From Mesorhizobium australicum (GTDB lineage: Bacteria; Pseudomonadota; Alphaproteobacteria; Rhizobiales; Rhizobiaceae): DNA of 64,000 bases. The notes below the pieces were generated by a model. It saw nothing but the letters and a program-made list of their open reading frames with translations, was not told where the DNA came from and ran no database searches. The position numbers were made by a program, and so were the translations under genes. Every line of letters starts with the position of its first letter. The first letter of the stretch is position 1. The stretch covers positions 1,302,001-1,366,000 of the forward strand of contig NZ_FXBL01000004.1 in assembly GCF_900177325.1 (NCBI RefSeq), read 5' to 3'. Shown in pieces: positions 16,769 through 25,599 of this stretch.

Positions 16769-17524
16769 TCAGATGCCACGGCGCGCCGCGTGTGAGCGCA
16801 CCGCATCGCCAAAGGCCGCGAACAGGCGGGAGGATGCGGGATCGCTGCCGGCCCAGAACTCCGGATGCCACTGGACGCCGAGGGCGAAGTCGGTCGCATC
16901 CGCGACGGACACGGCTTCGATGATGCCGTCTTCAGCCACGGCATCCGCCACGATCCGTTTGCCCTGCACGCCGATGGCCTGCCGGTGCAGGGAGTTTACG
17001 ACCGCGCGTTCGTCGTCAAGAATCTCCGCGATCTGCGAGCCGGCCCTGAGCTTGACCATCTGGCGCAGCCCGAACCGCTCCGCCCTGTCCGGCAGGTCGG
17101 GAGCGCGGTGGTCGAGCGCTTCCGGCCGCTCCTGGATCTCGGTCAGCAGCGTGCCGCCAGTTGCGACGTTCAGCTCCTGCATGCCCCGGCAGATGGCGAA
17201 GAGGGGTATGCCCCGCTCCAGCGCCCGCCGCAGCAGCGGCATCGCGGTGGCGTCGCGCTCGCGATCATACGGGCCGTTGGCGTCGATTGGGGCGTCGCCA
17301 TAGAGCGCGGGGTAGACATTTGACCGGGAGCCGGTGAGCAGGACGCCGTCGACCGCATCGAGGATTGCATCGACATCGAGATCTGCCGCGAGATTCGGTA
17401 CCAGCAACGGCGTCAGGCCCGCCGCTTTCGCAGCCGCGTCGACATATTGCGCCTGCGTCGAATGCCAGTGGACGCCATCGATCAGCGTCGTATCGGTGGC
17501 GACGGCCACAAGCGGCTTGCGCAT
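16769..17524 (-). CDS. Class-I glutamine-amidotransferase-like hydrolase (gamma-glutamyl-GABA hydrolase, PuuD-like)
   Basis: This 251-residue protein has the GATase-1/peptidase C26 nucleophile context FAICRGMQELNVATGG (Cys near residue 117), NSLHRQAIG and the catalytic His in GVQWHPEFW. PuuD-type enzymes cut gamma-glutamyl-GABA into glutamate and GABA. The start at 17524 (MRKPLVAVATDTT) fits family length. It lies 2 bp after the glutamine-synthetase-like gene and 11 bp before the esterase. With the ligase and aldehyde dehydrogenase it makes up three of the four Puu pathway steps. Confidence 0.9.
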   Translation of the reverse strand: MRKPLVAVATDTTLIDGVHWHSTQAQYVDAAAKAAGLTPLLVPNLAADLDVDAILDAVDGVLLTGSRSNVYPALYGDAPIDANGPYDRERDATAMPLLRRALERGIPLFAICRGMQELNVATGGTLLTEIQERPEALDHRAPDLPDRAERFGLRQMVKLRAGSQIAEILDDERAVVNSLHRQAIGVQGKRIVADAVAEDGIIEAVSVADATDFALGVQWHPEFWAGSDPASSRLFAAFGDAVRSHAARRGI

Positions 17525-17526
17525 GG

Positions 17527-18888
17527 TCAGACGCTTTCCAGATATGTGTCGATCTCGAAGTCGCTCACCTCCCGCGCGAAGGTGTTCAGCTCCTGCCGCT
17601 TGCAGGCCACGAACGCATCGCGAAGATCGGGGGAAAACAGTTCGGCCATCAGGGAACCTGCTTCGAACGCGTCGATGGCCGACACCCAATCGGCCGGCAG
17701 CTTCGGCAACCCGTGCGAGCCGACATCGCTCACGATGGGCTCGCCGGGCTCGAGCCCCCGCTCGATGCCGATCAGCGCGGCGCCGAGCATCGCGGCCAGA
17801 ACGAGATAGGGATTGGCATCCGCCCCCGCGACGCGATGCTCGATGCGCCGCGCCTTGTTCGGGCCGCCAGGAATGCGGATTGCCACCATCCGGTTCTCAT
17901 AGCCCCATGCCACGACGGTCGGCGCATAGGAGTTCGGACGCAGCCGCCGGTAGGAATTGAAATGCGGCGCGAAGATCAGCGTGCTCTCGGCCATACCGGC
18001 CAGAAGCCCGCCGACGGCATGGCGCATGGCATCGGAACCTTTGTCTGTGCCGTCGTTGAAGATGTTGTTGCCGTCGCGATCCAGCAGGCTGAAATGGACG
18101 TGCAGGCCGTTGCCGGCGCGATCACCATAGGGTTTGGCCATGAAGCTGGCGGCGAAGCCGTGCTTGCGAGCGATGCCCCTGACCGTGCGCTTGAAAAGGA
18201 CCGCGTCGTCCGCCGCGCGCAGGGCGTCGGGCAGATGGTTGAGGTTGATCTCGAACTGGCCGACACCGTTCTCGGCGATCGCCGTGTCGACCGGGATTCC
18301 TTGCGCGCGGCAGGCGGCATAGACGTCATGGATGAAGGATTCGAAGGCGTCGATCTCGTCGATCGACAGCGCCGCGTCGGAATCGAGCCGCTTGCCGGTC
18401 ACGGGTGAGACCGGCCCGACCGGCTTCCTGGAGGTCGGATCGAACAGATAGAATTCGAGCTCCGTCGCGACGACCGGCGTCAGCCCCCGCTCGGCGTAGC
18501 GCTTGAGGATCGCCGCGAGCGCCTGGCGGGGGTCGCCCAGGAACGGCCTTCCATCGTCATGCGCGAGCGACAGCTGCACGAGCGCCGTCGGATGCGAGGT
18601 CCAGCCGACGGGCAGGATGCCGCGACCCGTCCAGTGGCAGATGGCGTCGGCGTCGCCCGTGCTGAAGACCAGCGCGTTGCCCTCGATGTCCTCGCCCCAG
18701 ATGTCGAGGCCGACGAGCGAGTAGGGCATGCGCATGCCGCCCTCCAGCGCTTTGCGGGCCTGGTCCGCGCCGATGCGCTTGCCGCGCAGCACGCCGTTCA
18801 GGTCGCAGACCGCGACGCGCAGGCTTTCGATCTCGGGATGGGCGGCGAGCCAGGCAATGGCCGCGTCGCTGGTCTGGGTCGATGCCAA
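17527..18888 (-). CDS. Glutamine-synthetase-family gamma-glutamylamine ligase (PuuA-like)
   Basis: This 453-residue member of the glutamine synthetase fold has ATELEFYLFD, GQFEINLNH, the ATP/metal motif GNGLHVHFSLLD and ENRMVAIRIPGG. It also has EHRVAGADANPYLVLAAMLGA. It lacks the long N-terminus of housekeeping GlnA and fits PuuA/gamma-glutamylputrescine synthetase relatives, which link glutamate to an amine with ATP. TTG at 18888 is chosen because GGAGA precedes it at 6 nt. Association with PuuC- and PuuD-like genes supports an amine substrate. The identity of the amine is open (putrescine, an alkylamine or another primary amine). Confidence 0.9.
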   Translation of the reverse strand: MASTQTSDAAIAWLAAHPEIESLRVAVCDLNGVLRGKRIGADQARKALEGGMRMPYSLVGLDIWGEDIEGNALVFSTGDADAICHWTGRGILPVGWTSHPTALVQLSLAHDDGRPFLGDPRQALAAILKRYAERGLTPVVATELEFYLFDPTSRKPVGPVSPVTGKRLDSDAALSIDEIDAFESFIHDVYAACRAQGIPVDTAIAENGVGQFEINLNHLPDALRAADDAVLFKRTVRGIARKHGFAASFMAKPYGDRAGNGLHVHFSLLDRDGNNIFNDGTDKGSDAMRHAVGGLLAGMAESTLIFAPHFNSYRRLRPNSYAPTVVAWGYENRMVAIRIPGGPNKARRIEHRVAGADANPYLVLAAMLGAALIGIERGLEPGEPIVSDVGSHGLPKLPADWVSAIDAFEAGSLMAELFSPDLRDAFVACKRQELNTFAREVSDFEIDTYLESV

Positions 18889-18904
18889 TTGGGCTCTCCG
18901 GGGT

Positions 18905-20395
18905 TTAGTGGCGGTAGCGTATCCAGGTGCTGCGCAGCGAGGTGTATTTCTCGATCGCATGGCGCGACAGGTCGCGGCCGGTGCCGGACTGCTTGAAGCC
19001 ACCGAAAGGGATCGCCGGATTGACCGGATCGACGACATTGACGGCGACCACGCCGGCAGCGATCTGCTCCGAGACGCGATGCGCGCGGGCGAGATCGTCG
19101 GTGAAGATCGAGGCGGCGAGGCCGTAGATGCTGTCGTTGGCAAGCCGGACGCCTTCTGCCTCGTCGTCGAATGTCATGACGGACAGGACCGGCCCGAAGA
19201 TCTCGTTGCGCGCGATCACGGCGTCCGGGCGCACGCCGGCGAAGATGGTGGGCTCAATGAAGCTGCCGGCGCCGGCCACTGTCACAGCATTCCCGCCGGT
19301 AACGAGATCGGCCGATTTGCGGCCTTGTTCGACGAAACGCATAACGTTGGAGGCATGGTTGGCGTCGACCATCGCGCCCAGCCCGGAAGCGGGATCGAGC
19401 GGGTCGCCGGGGCGGTAGTGCCCGGCGCGCTCGACCAGGAGATCGATGAAGCGGTCGCGTATCGAGGTATGGACGTAGAGTCGCGAGGCGGCCGAGCATA
19501 CCTGGCCCTGGTTGTAGAAGATACCAGAAGCGACCTGGTCGGCGGCGGCGCCGAGATCTTTGCAGTCGGGGAAGACGAGGACGGGCGACTTGCCGCCGCA
19601 TTCCAGCCAGACCTGCTTCATGTTGGATTCGCCCGAATATTTCAGGAACAGCTTGCCCACCGCCGTCGATCCGGTGAAGGCGAGACAGTCGACATCCATG
19701 TGGCGACCGAGCGCCTGTCCGGCAGTCTCGCCAAAGCCCGGCACCACGTTGAGCACGCCAGCCGGAATGCCGGCTTCCAGCGCGAGTTCGCCCAGCCTCA
19801 GTGCGGTGAAGGGCGATTGCTCGGCGGGCTTCAGCACCACGCTGTTGCCCGCTGCGAGTGCAGGCGCGCATTTCCAGATCGCCATGTTGAACGGAAAGTT
19901 CCAAGGAACGACAGCGCCGACCACACCGAGCGGGACGCGACGGATCAGGCCGAGATTGCCCGGCGGCAGCGGCGCCACCTCGTCGTAGACCTTGTCCGCC
20001 TCCTCCGCATGCCATTGCAGGATGTCGATGGCATTGGCGAGGTCATTTCGGTAGGCGTCGCGCACGAGCTTGCCCATGTCGAGCGATTCCAGCGCGGCCA
20101 GCTGGGGCAGCTCCGCGCGCAGCAGCTCGGCGAGGCGCAGCAGGATCTTTTTGCGCGCAACCGGCGGCATGTCCCGCCAGGTGCCGACGTCGAAGGCGCG
20201 CCGCGCCGCAGAGACCGCCAGATCGACGTCCTCCGCACCGCATGCCGCCACCTCCGCGAGCACCTTGCCGGTGGCGGGATTGATCGAGGCGAAGGTGTTG
20301 CCGGAGCGGGCGGCAACCTTCTGCCCGTCGATAATCGCATGGGTCGGGAAGGCCAGTGTGTCAGCGATACCGTGCCAGTAGTCTCGGTCGGACAT
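18905..20395 (-). CDS. NAD(P)-dependent aldehyde dehydrogenase (PuuC-like)
   Basis: This 496-residue enzyme has PWNFPFNMAIWK, the cofactor loop FTGSTAVGK, catalytic Glu in ECGGKSP and catalytic Cys in YNQGQVCSAASR (near residue 300). It ends PFGGFKQSGTGRDLSRHAIEKYT. Its length and motifs match PuuC/gamma-glutamyl-gamma-aminobutyraldehyde dehydrogenase. The ATG at 20395 follows GGAGAG. It is the first gene of the minus-strand operon and faces the second aldehyde dehydrogenase across a 218-bp gap containing operator copy 2. It probably oxidises the gamma-glutamylated or free amino-aldehyde. Confidence 0.92.
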   Translation of the reverse strand: MSDRDYWHGIADTLAFPTHAIIDGQKVAARSGNTFASINPATGKVLAEVAACGAEDVDLAVSAARRAFDVGTWRDMPPVARKKILLRLAELLRAELPQLAALESLDMGKLVRDAYRNDLANAIDILQWHAEEADKVYDEVAPLPPGNLGLIRRVPLGVVGAVVPWNFPFNMAIWKCAPALAAGNSVVLKPAEQSPFTALRLGELALEAGIPAGVLNVVPGFGETAGQALGRHMDVDCLAFTGSTAVGKLFLKYSGESNMKQVWLECGGKSPVLVFPDCKDLGAAADQVASGIFYNQGQVCSAASRLYVHTSIRDRFIDLLVERAGHYRPGDPLDPASGLGAMVDANHASNVMRFVEQGRKSADLVTGGNAVTVAGAGSFIEPTIFAGVRPDAVIARNEIFGPVLSVMTFDDEAEGVRLANDSIYGLAASIFTDDLARAHRVSEQIAAGVVAVNVVDPVNPAIPFGGFKQSGTGRDLSRHAIEKYTSLRSTWIRYRH

Positions 20396-20517
20396 CACGC
20401 TCTCCATTCTGCGCTAAACTATTTCAGTTATCTCATCCGATTGGAACGGCATCAGAAGAATTTATCGTTGAAAATCAATTTTCCTTACGGTGCCGTGACC
20501 GTCATTCTGAAATATCT

Positions 20518-20541
20518 TGTGCGATCTGCGATCGCAATATA
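20518..20541 (+). promoter_or_regulatory. Operator copy 2 of the island regulon
   Basis: TTGT, then GCGATC TGC GATCGC (20521-20535), followed by AATATA. It lies in the divergent space between the two aldehyde dehydrogenase genes, 72 bp before the GTG at 20614, in the same orientation as copies 1, 3 and 4. It may also affect the minus-strand Puu-like operon starting at 20395. Confidence 0.8.
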
Positions 20542-20613
20542 GATGTGCGAAAATTCTTTCGGCGAGGTTCGGATGGCCCGGCTTCGCATCTGCCGCGCGA
20601 AAGGGAGCCACAA

Positions 20614-22053
20614 GTGGCCGTTATGTCGAAGCCGAATCTGATCGGTGGCGAATGGGTTTCGGCCCGCGATATGCGCGAAAACCGCAATCCGTCCGACATC
20701 TCCGACGTGATCGGCCACTATTCTGCATCGGATGGCTCGGCGGTGGATGCCGCGGTCGCCGCGGCGCGGGCCGCGTTTCCGGCATGGTCGGTCTCTACGC
20801 CGCAGCAGCGCTTCGACATTCTCGACCGCGCCGCCAGCGAGATTCTCGCACGTCAGGATGAACTCGGCGAACTGCTGAGCCGGGAGGAAGGCAAGGTGCT
20901 TGCCGAAGGCAAGGGCGAGGCGATGCGCGCCGGCATGGTGCTGAAATACATGGCCGGCGAGGCGCTGCGCAATCCAGGCGACGTGCTGCCTTCGCTGCGT
21001 CCGGGCCTCAAGGTCGAGGTGACGCGCGAGCCGGTCGGTGTGGTCGGCATCGTCACGCCATGGAACTTCCCGATCGCGATCCCGGCGTGGAAGATTGGGC
21101 CGGCGTTGGCTTATGGCAACACCATCGTCTTCAAGCCGGCCGACCTGGTGCCGGGCAGCGCCTGGGCGCTGGTCGACATCCTGAAGCGGGCTGGCCTTCC
21201 GGACGGGGTGCTCAACCTCGTGATGGGCCCCGGCCGCACAGTGGGACAGGCGATCATCGAGCATCGCGACGTCGACGCGATCTCCTTCACCGGCTCGGTG
21301 CCGACCGGCCGGGCCGCGATCGCCACGGCGGCGGGGCGCGGCGCGAAGGTGCAGGCGGAGATGGGGGGAAAGAACCCGTTCGTGGTGCTGGACGACGCTG
21401 ACTTGCAGGTAGCCGTCGAGGCGGTCGTCAATGGCTCGTTTTACTCGACCGGCCAGCGCTGCACCGCCTCGAGCCGCATCGTCGCGACCGAAGGCATTCA
21501 CGACCGGCTGGTCGCGGCGGTGCGCGAGCGGGTACTGGCGCTGAAGGTCGGCGACGCGCTGGACCCGGAAAGCCAGATCGGCCCCGTGGTCGACGAGCGC
21601 CAGCTCGAACAGGACCTGCGCTACATCCGGATCGGCAAGGAGGAGGGCGGAAAGCTGGAGGCCGGCGGCGAGCTTGTGAAGCGCCCGACCGAAGGCTATT
21701 TCCTCCAGCCGGCGCTGTTTTCGGAGACCACCAACGCGATGCGGATCAACCGGGAGGAGATCTTCGGGCCAGTCGCCTCGGTCATCCGCGTCAGGGATTA
21801 CGATGAGGCACTGGAGGTGGCGCGCGACACCGAGTTCGGCCTGTCTTCCGGCATCGCCACGACGTCACTGAAGCATGCCGAGCATTTCAAGCGGCACTCG
21901 CGCAGCGGTATGGTGATGGTCAACGTGCCGACCGCGGGCGTCGATTTCCACGTGCCGTTCGGCGGAACCAAAGGGTCCAACTACGGGCCGAGGGAGCAGG
22001 GCGCATACGCGAAGGAATTCTACACGACCGTCAAGACCGCCTATACGGGCTGA
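20614..22053 (+). CDS. Aldehyde dehydrogenase (alpha-ketoglutarate-semialdehyde dehydrogenase-like subgroup)
   Basis: This 479-residue enzyme has TPWNFPIAIPAWK, FTGSVPTGRAAI, QAEMGGKNP (catalytic Glu) and STGQRCTASSR (catalytic Cys). The C-terminal PFGGTKGSNYGPREQG is typical of the 2-oxoglutarate semialdehyde and related dehydrogenases. GTG at 20614 is preferred over the ATG at 20623 because GGGAG lies 6 nt upstream. It follows operator copy 2 and is 10 bp ahead of the MOSC-reductase gene. In this island it may oxidise a semialdehyde produced by one of the omega-aminotransferases. Confidence 0.9.
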   Translation: MAVMSKPNLIGGEWVSARDMRENRNPSDISDVIGHYSASDGSAVDAAVAAARAAFPAWSVSTPQQRFDILDRAASEILARQDELGELLSREEGKVLAEGKGEAMRAGMVLKYMAGEALRNPGDVLPSLRPGLKVEVTREPVGVVGIVTPWNFPIAIPAWKIGPALAYGNTIVFKPADLVPGSAWALVDILKRAGLPDGVLNLVMGPGRTVGQAIIEHRDVDAISFTGSVPTGRAAIATAAGRGAKVQAEMGGKNPFVVLDDADLQVAVEAVVNGSFYSTGQRCTASSRIVATEGIHDRLVAAVRERVLALKVGDALDPESQIGPVVDERQLEQDLRYIRIGKEEGGKLEAGGELVKRPTEGYFLQPALFSETTNAMRINREEIFGPVASVIRVRDYDEALEVARDTEFGLSSGIATTSLKHAEHFKRHSRSGMVMVNVPTAGVDFHVPFGGTKGSNYGPREQGAYAKEFYTTVKTAYTG

Positions 22054-22063
22054 TTGCGGTGAC

Positions 22064-23989
22064 ATGAACGCCGGATACCGTGTCGAGAGCTTGCACGTCT
22101 TCCCGCTGAAGTCGGCGCGCGGGCGTTCCGTTCTGTCGGCCCGTGTCGAGCGCCAGGGCCTGGCGGACGATCGCCGCATGATGGCCGTCGACCCGGCCGG
22201 CAACGGGATCACGGCCCGCGTCGCACCCCGCCTGATGCAGATACGCGTCGAGCGCGACGGCAGCGAGGTGATCCTGTTTTCACCAGATCGGCCTCCGATC
22301 GCGTTCGACCTTTCGCGCTTGCGGCCCTTCGCCGAGCCCGTATCGGTGTGGAGCAGCACTGTCACAGCGCAGGACGCCGGGGACGCGGTTGCCGAATGGC
22401 TCTCCGGGCATCTGCAGCGTCCGTGCCGGCTGGCGGTGCAGGACGACCGCGCCGTCCGCCCGCTGACACTCGGCTCGGGCGGGATCGTCAGTCTGGCCGA
22501 TACCGCGCCTTTGCTGCTTGCCAATACGGGCTCGCTGGCGGACCTCAATCGTTATCTCGATCAGCCGGCGGAGATGGACCGGTTCAGGCCCAACCTCGTT
22601 GTCTCGGGTCCCGCCGCCTTCGACGAGGATGCATGGGGCCGCCTGCGGATCGGCGAGATCGTGTTCGAGGTGGCCGGCGCCTGCGACCGCTGTGTGATGG
22701 TGACGCTCGATCCGGCGACGGGAACCGGGCGTCCAGACCACGAGCCACTGGCGTTGCTGGGCAAGCAGCGGCGCGGCGAGGACGGGCAGGTCTATTTCGG
22801 GCAGTTCCTCATCCCGCAGAATACGGGCAGGTTGTATGTCGGCGACGAGGTCGACGTGCTGTCGCGCAAGGCGCCGATCGTCATTCGACCTGCCACCGTC
22901 AAACCAGTCGAAAGGCTGCTTTCGGCCGGTATTCCGATCATCTCGGGCGGCAAGCGGGAAAAGCTGCTCACCTGCGTTGGCATCACGGACGAGGCGCACG
23001 ACCTCCGAACCTTCCGCTTCACCTCCGACGAGCCGTTCAGCTACCTGCCGGGGCAGTTCATCACCATCCTGCCCGAGATCGATGGCAAACCTGTCCGGCG
23101 CAACTACACGCTCTCATCCTCGCCATCGCGGCCTCTCGACGTGTCGATCACCGTCAAGCGCGCCGAGGACGGCTATATTTCGCACTGGCTGCACGGCCGC
23201 CTAAAGGTGGGCGACGGCATCCGCGCGCTGGGACCGAATGGTCGTTTTCATCTGCGTGCCGCCGGGAGCGCGCGGAAGCTGCTTTTCCTGTCGGCGGGCA
23301 GCGGCGTCACGCCAATGATGTCGATGCTGCGTTTCGTCGTTGATGCCGGTCTGGATCGCGACATCGTCTTCCATCATAGCGCACGCGCTCCGCGCGACAT
23401 GCCGTTCGTGGACGAACTGCGCTGGTTCTCGAAGCAACTCGGGCCGCGGCTGCGTGTCTCCTGGAACTTCACGGGCGCACCGGACGAGACGCTGGGCGAC
23501 GGGGTTGTGCATCACGGCCGTTTGGCCGCCACGATGATCGGCGACGTCTGTCCGGACTTCGGCGAGCGGACCGTGTTCTGCTGCGGGCCCACGGGATTCC
23601 GCAACGCAGCGCGCGCATTGCATCGGGCCTGGCAGCCTGCCCCAACGGGGCCGTTCCTAGAGGAGAGTTTCGGCGCTGATCCCGATGAGGCGGAACCGGC
23701 GCCGATCGGCGACTATACGGTCGTGTTCTCGAGGTCGGGCAAGGTCGCGACCGGAACCGGCGCGGTGACGCTTCTCGAACTCGCGAGACGGGAAGGTATC
23801 GCCCTTGCGGCGGACTGCGAGGCCGGCATCTGCGGCACATGCCGTTGCAGGGTGACCAGCGGCGAAAGGCGGATCGCGCCGAATGCCGCTGATCGCGAGC
23901 GGTCCGTACTTTCGGACGAGGAGAAGCAGCAGGGTTACGTCCTGGCCTGCTCGACCAATCCGGTCGGCAAGGTCGAGATCGCCCTTTAG
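22064..23989 (+). CDS. MOSC domain / FAD-NAD(P)H reductase / [2Fe-2S] ferredoxin fusion protein
   Basis: This 641-residue protein has three modules. Residues 1-270 are MOSC-N plus MOSC (YRVESLHVFPLKSARG; the mARC/YcbX-like cysteine motif GACDRC with Cys207/Cys210). Residues about 285-540 form a ferredoxin-NADP-reductase fold (GQFITILPEIDGKPVRRNYTLSS for FAD; SAGSGVTPMMSMLR for NAD(P)H). The last 80 residues are a plant-type ferredoxin (CEAGICGTCRC plus a later Cys). mARC and YcbX reduce N-hydroxylated compounds with molybdenum cofactor and need external electron donors. Here the donor chain is fused on. Its stop overlaps the convergent HyuB stop by 4 bp. Confidence 0.9.
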   Translation: MNAGYRVESLHVFPLKSARGRSVLSARVERQGLADDRRMMAVDPAGNGITARVAPRLMQIRVERDGSEVILFSPDRPPIAFDLSRLRPFAEPVSVWSSTVTAQDAGDAVAEWLSGHLQRPCRLAVQDDRAVRPLTLGSGGIVSLADTAPLLLANTGSLADLNRYLDQPAEMDRFRPNLVVSGPAAFDEDAWGRLRIGEIVFEVAGACDRCVMVTLDPATGTGRPDHEPLALLGKQRRGEDGQVYFGQFLIPQNTGRLYVGDEVDVLSRKAPIVIRPATVKPVERLLSAGIPIISGGKREKLLTCVGITDEAHDLRTFRFTSDEPFSYLPGQFITILPEIDGKPVRRNYTLSSSPSRPLDVSITVKRAEDGYISHWLHGRLKVGDGIRALGPNGRFHLRAAGSARKLLFLSAGSGVTPMMSMLRFVVDAGLDRDIVFHHSARAPRDMPFVDELRWFSKQLGPRLRVSWNFTGAPDETLGDGVVHHGRLAATMIGDVCPDFGERTVFCCGPTGFRNAARALHRAWQPAPTGPFLEESFGADPDEAEPAPIGDYTVVFSRSGKVATGTGAVTLLELARREGIALAADCEAGICGTCRCRVTSGERRIAPNAADRERSVLSDEEKQQGYVLACSTNPVGKVEIAL

Positions 23990-25599
23990 CAAACCCGTCT
24001 TTCGCGCCGATCCCGGGCCATGGCTTCGGGATCGCGCAGGGCTGGATCGCCATATCCACCCGCTCCGGGCGTCAGCACCTCAATCACATCGCCCGCCTGC
24101 ACTTCGCCGACCCCCTGGACAAAGGGGGCGATTCCTTCCGAGAATCGAAATGCGCCGCCGGAGCCCGGCCCGCCGCCATCCAAGCCCCAGGGCCGCGACT
24201 GCATGCGCGAGCCGCCGTAATGGACGCGGCAAGGGGCGTTGGCGCGATAGACGCGGCGGATGCCCATGCCACCGCGGTATCGCCCGTCGCCGCCGGAACC
24301 GTCGATGAGTTCGTAGCGCAGAAGCGTCAGGGGGTATTCGACTTCAAGCGCCTCCACGGGAAGGTTCGACGTGTTGGTCATGTGAACGTGGACGCCGTCG
24401 AGCCCGTCCTTGCCGACACGCGCGCCGTTGCCGCCGCCAATGGTCTCGAGATAGACCCAATAGGACTCGTCGGGTCGCAAACCCGAGAAGGTGATGTCGA
24501 AGCAGCAGCCATTGCTGGCGGCGGTGACGCGCTCGGGCGCCGCTTGCGCCAGGGCTCCATGGACAAGATCGACGACGCGCTGACAGGCGGCGATGCGGTT
24601 GTCGACCGCTGCCGGATGGGCGCAGTTCAGGATCGAGCCTTTCGCGGCCTTGACCTCGATGGCTCGATAGAGACCGGCATTCGGCGGGATCGTCGGGTCA
24701 ACGATCGATTTGACGGCGTAGTATACGGTTGCGAGCAGGGCAGTGTGGCAGACATTCAGTGCACCGCGAACCTGTGGCGGGCTGAACACTTCGACGCTGA
24801 TCGAGTCTCCGCTTATCTCGACCGTTGCGGAGAATTCCCATTGCCGGTCGAAGGCTTCGCAGTCGAACCAGTCCGAGAAACTGTAGACGCCGTCGGGCAG
24901 GCTGCGCAGCCCGGCGCGCATCCGACGCTCTGCATAATCCTGCAATTCGCGCCCGGCCGCCGCGACAGTGTCGGCACCGTATTTTTCGCACAGCGCCTGC
25001 ATGCGGCTGACGCCAAGGCGGTTCGCCGCCATCTGGGCGCGCAGGTCCGAAATGCGCTCCGCTGGAACCTGGCAGTTGAGGAGAAACAGGGACTGGACGT
25101 CCTCTTGCAGCTGCCCGGCGCGATAGAGGCGCACGGGCGGGATACGGATGCCTTCCTGGTAGATGTTCTCATGGCCGCGATCGACGAAATCCGCGTGATG
25201 CGCCGTGTTGATCGACCACGCCACGAGCCTGTCCTGGTGAAAGACCGGCTCCGCCATGACGATGTCGGGGAGGTGTGTGCCGCCGCCCTCATAGGCATCG
25301 TTGCCAATGAAGACGTCGCCCGGACGAAGGCCGTCGAGGTCAACGCGTTCCAGAATCCAGGGGATGAAGTCGATGAAGCTGCCGAGATGCATTGGGACAT
25401 GCTCGGCCTGACAGAGCGTTTCGCCGTTGACGTCGAAGAGGGCCGTCGAGCAGTCGCGGCGTTCCTTGATGTTGGTGGAGTGGCTGGCGCGGACGAGCGC
25501 CTCGCCCATCTCCTCCACGATCGAATTGAAAGCGCTGCCGAGTACTTCGACGGTGATTGCGTTCGGCGCAACCTCGAAACCATTTTGAGCCTGTTTCAC
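23986..25599 (-). CDS. HyuB-type hydantoinase/oxoprolinase beta subunit
   Basis: This 537-residue protein belongs to the hydantoinase B/oxoprolinase family: VLGSAFNSIVEEMGEALVRASHSTNIKERRD near the start, NDAYEGGGTHLPD, FSPPQVRGALNVCHTAL, and C-terminal GGSRMQSRPWG and VLTPGAGGYGDP. The start is GTG at 25599, which overlaps the HyuA stop as GTGA. HyuA/HyuB complexes hydrolyse cyclic amides (hydantoins, 5-oxoproline, caprolactam) with ATP, or in other branches carboxylate ketones. The context of omega-aminotransferases and semialdehyde dehydrogenases supports ring opening of a lactam or hydantoin. The exact ring is unknown. Confidence 0.92.
   Translation of the reverse strand: MKQAQNGFEVAPNAITVEVLGSAFNSIVEEMGEALVRASHSTNIKERRDCSTALFDVNGETLCQAEHVPMHLGSFIDFIPWILERVDLDGLRPGDVFIGNDAYEGGGTHLPDIVMAEPVFHQDRLVAWSINTAHHADFVDRGHENIYQEGIRIPPVRLYRAGQLQEDVQSLFLLNCQVPAERISDLRAQMAANRLGVSRMQALCEKYGADTVAAAGRELQDYAERRMRAGLRSLPDGVYSFSDWFDCEAFDRQWEFSATVEISGDSISVEVFSPPQVRGALNVCHTALLATVYYAVKSIVDPTIPPNAGLYRAIEVKAAKGSILNCAHPAAVDNRIAACQRVVDLVHGALAQAAPERVTAASNGCCFDITFSGLRPDESYWVYLETIGGGNGARVGKDGLDGVHVHMTNTSNLPVEALEVEYPLTLLRYELIDGSGGDGRYRGGMGIRRVYRANAPCRVHYGGSRMQSRPWGLDGGGPGSGGAFRFSEGIAPFVQGVGEVQAGDVIEVLTPGAGGYGDPALRDPEAMARDRRERRVC

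Noticed and set aside
18728..20542. Long plus-strand frame opposite the PuuC-like aldehyde dehydrogenase
   Set aside because: The minus-strand protein has all aldehyde dehydrogenase motifs; the plus frame has none and no ribosome site.
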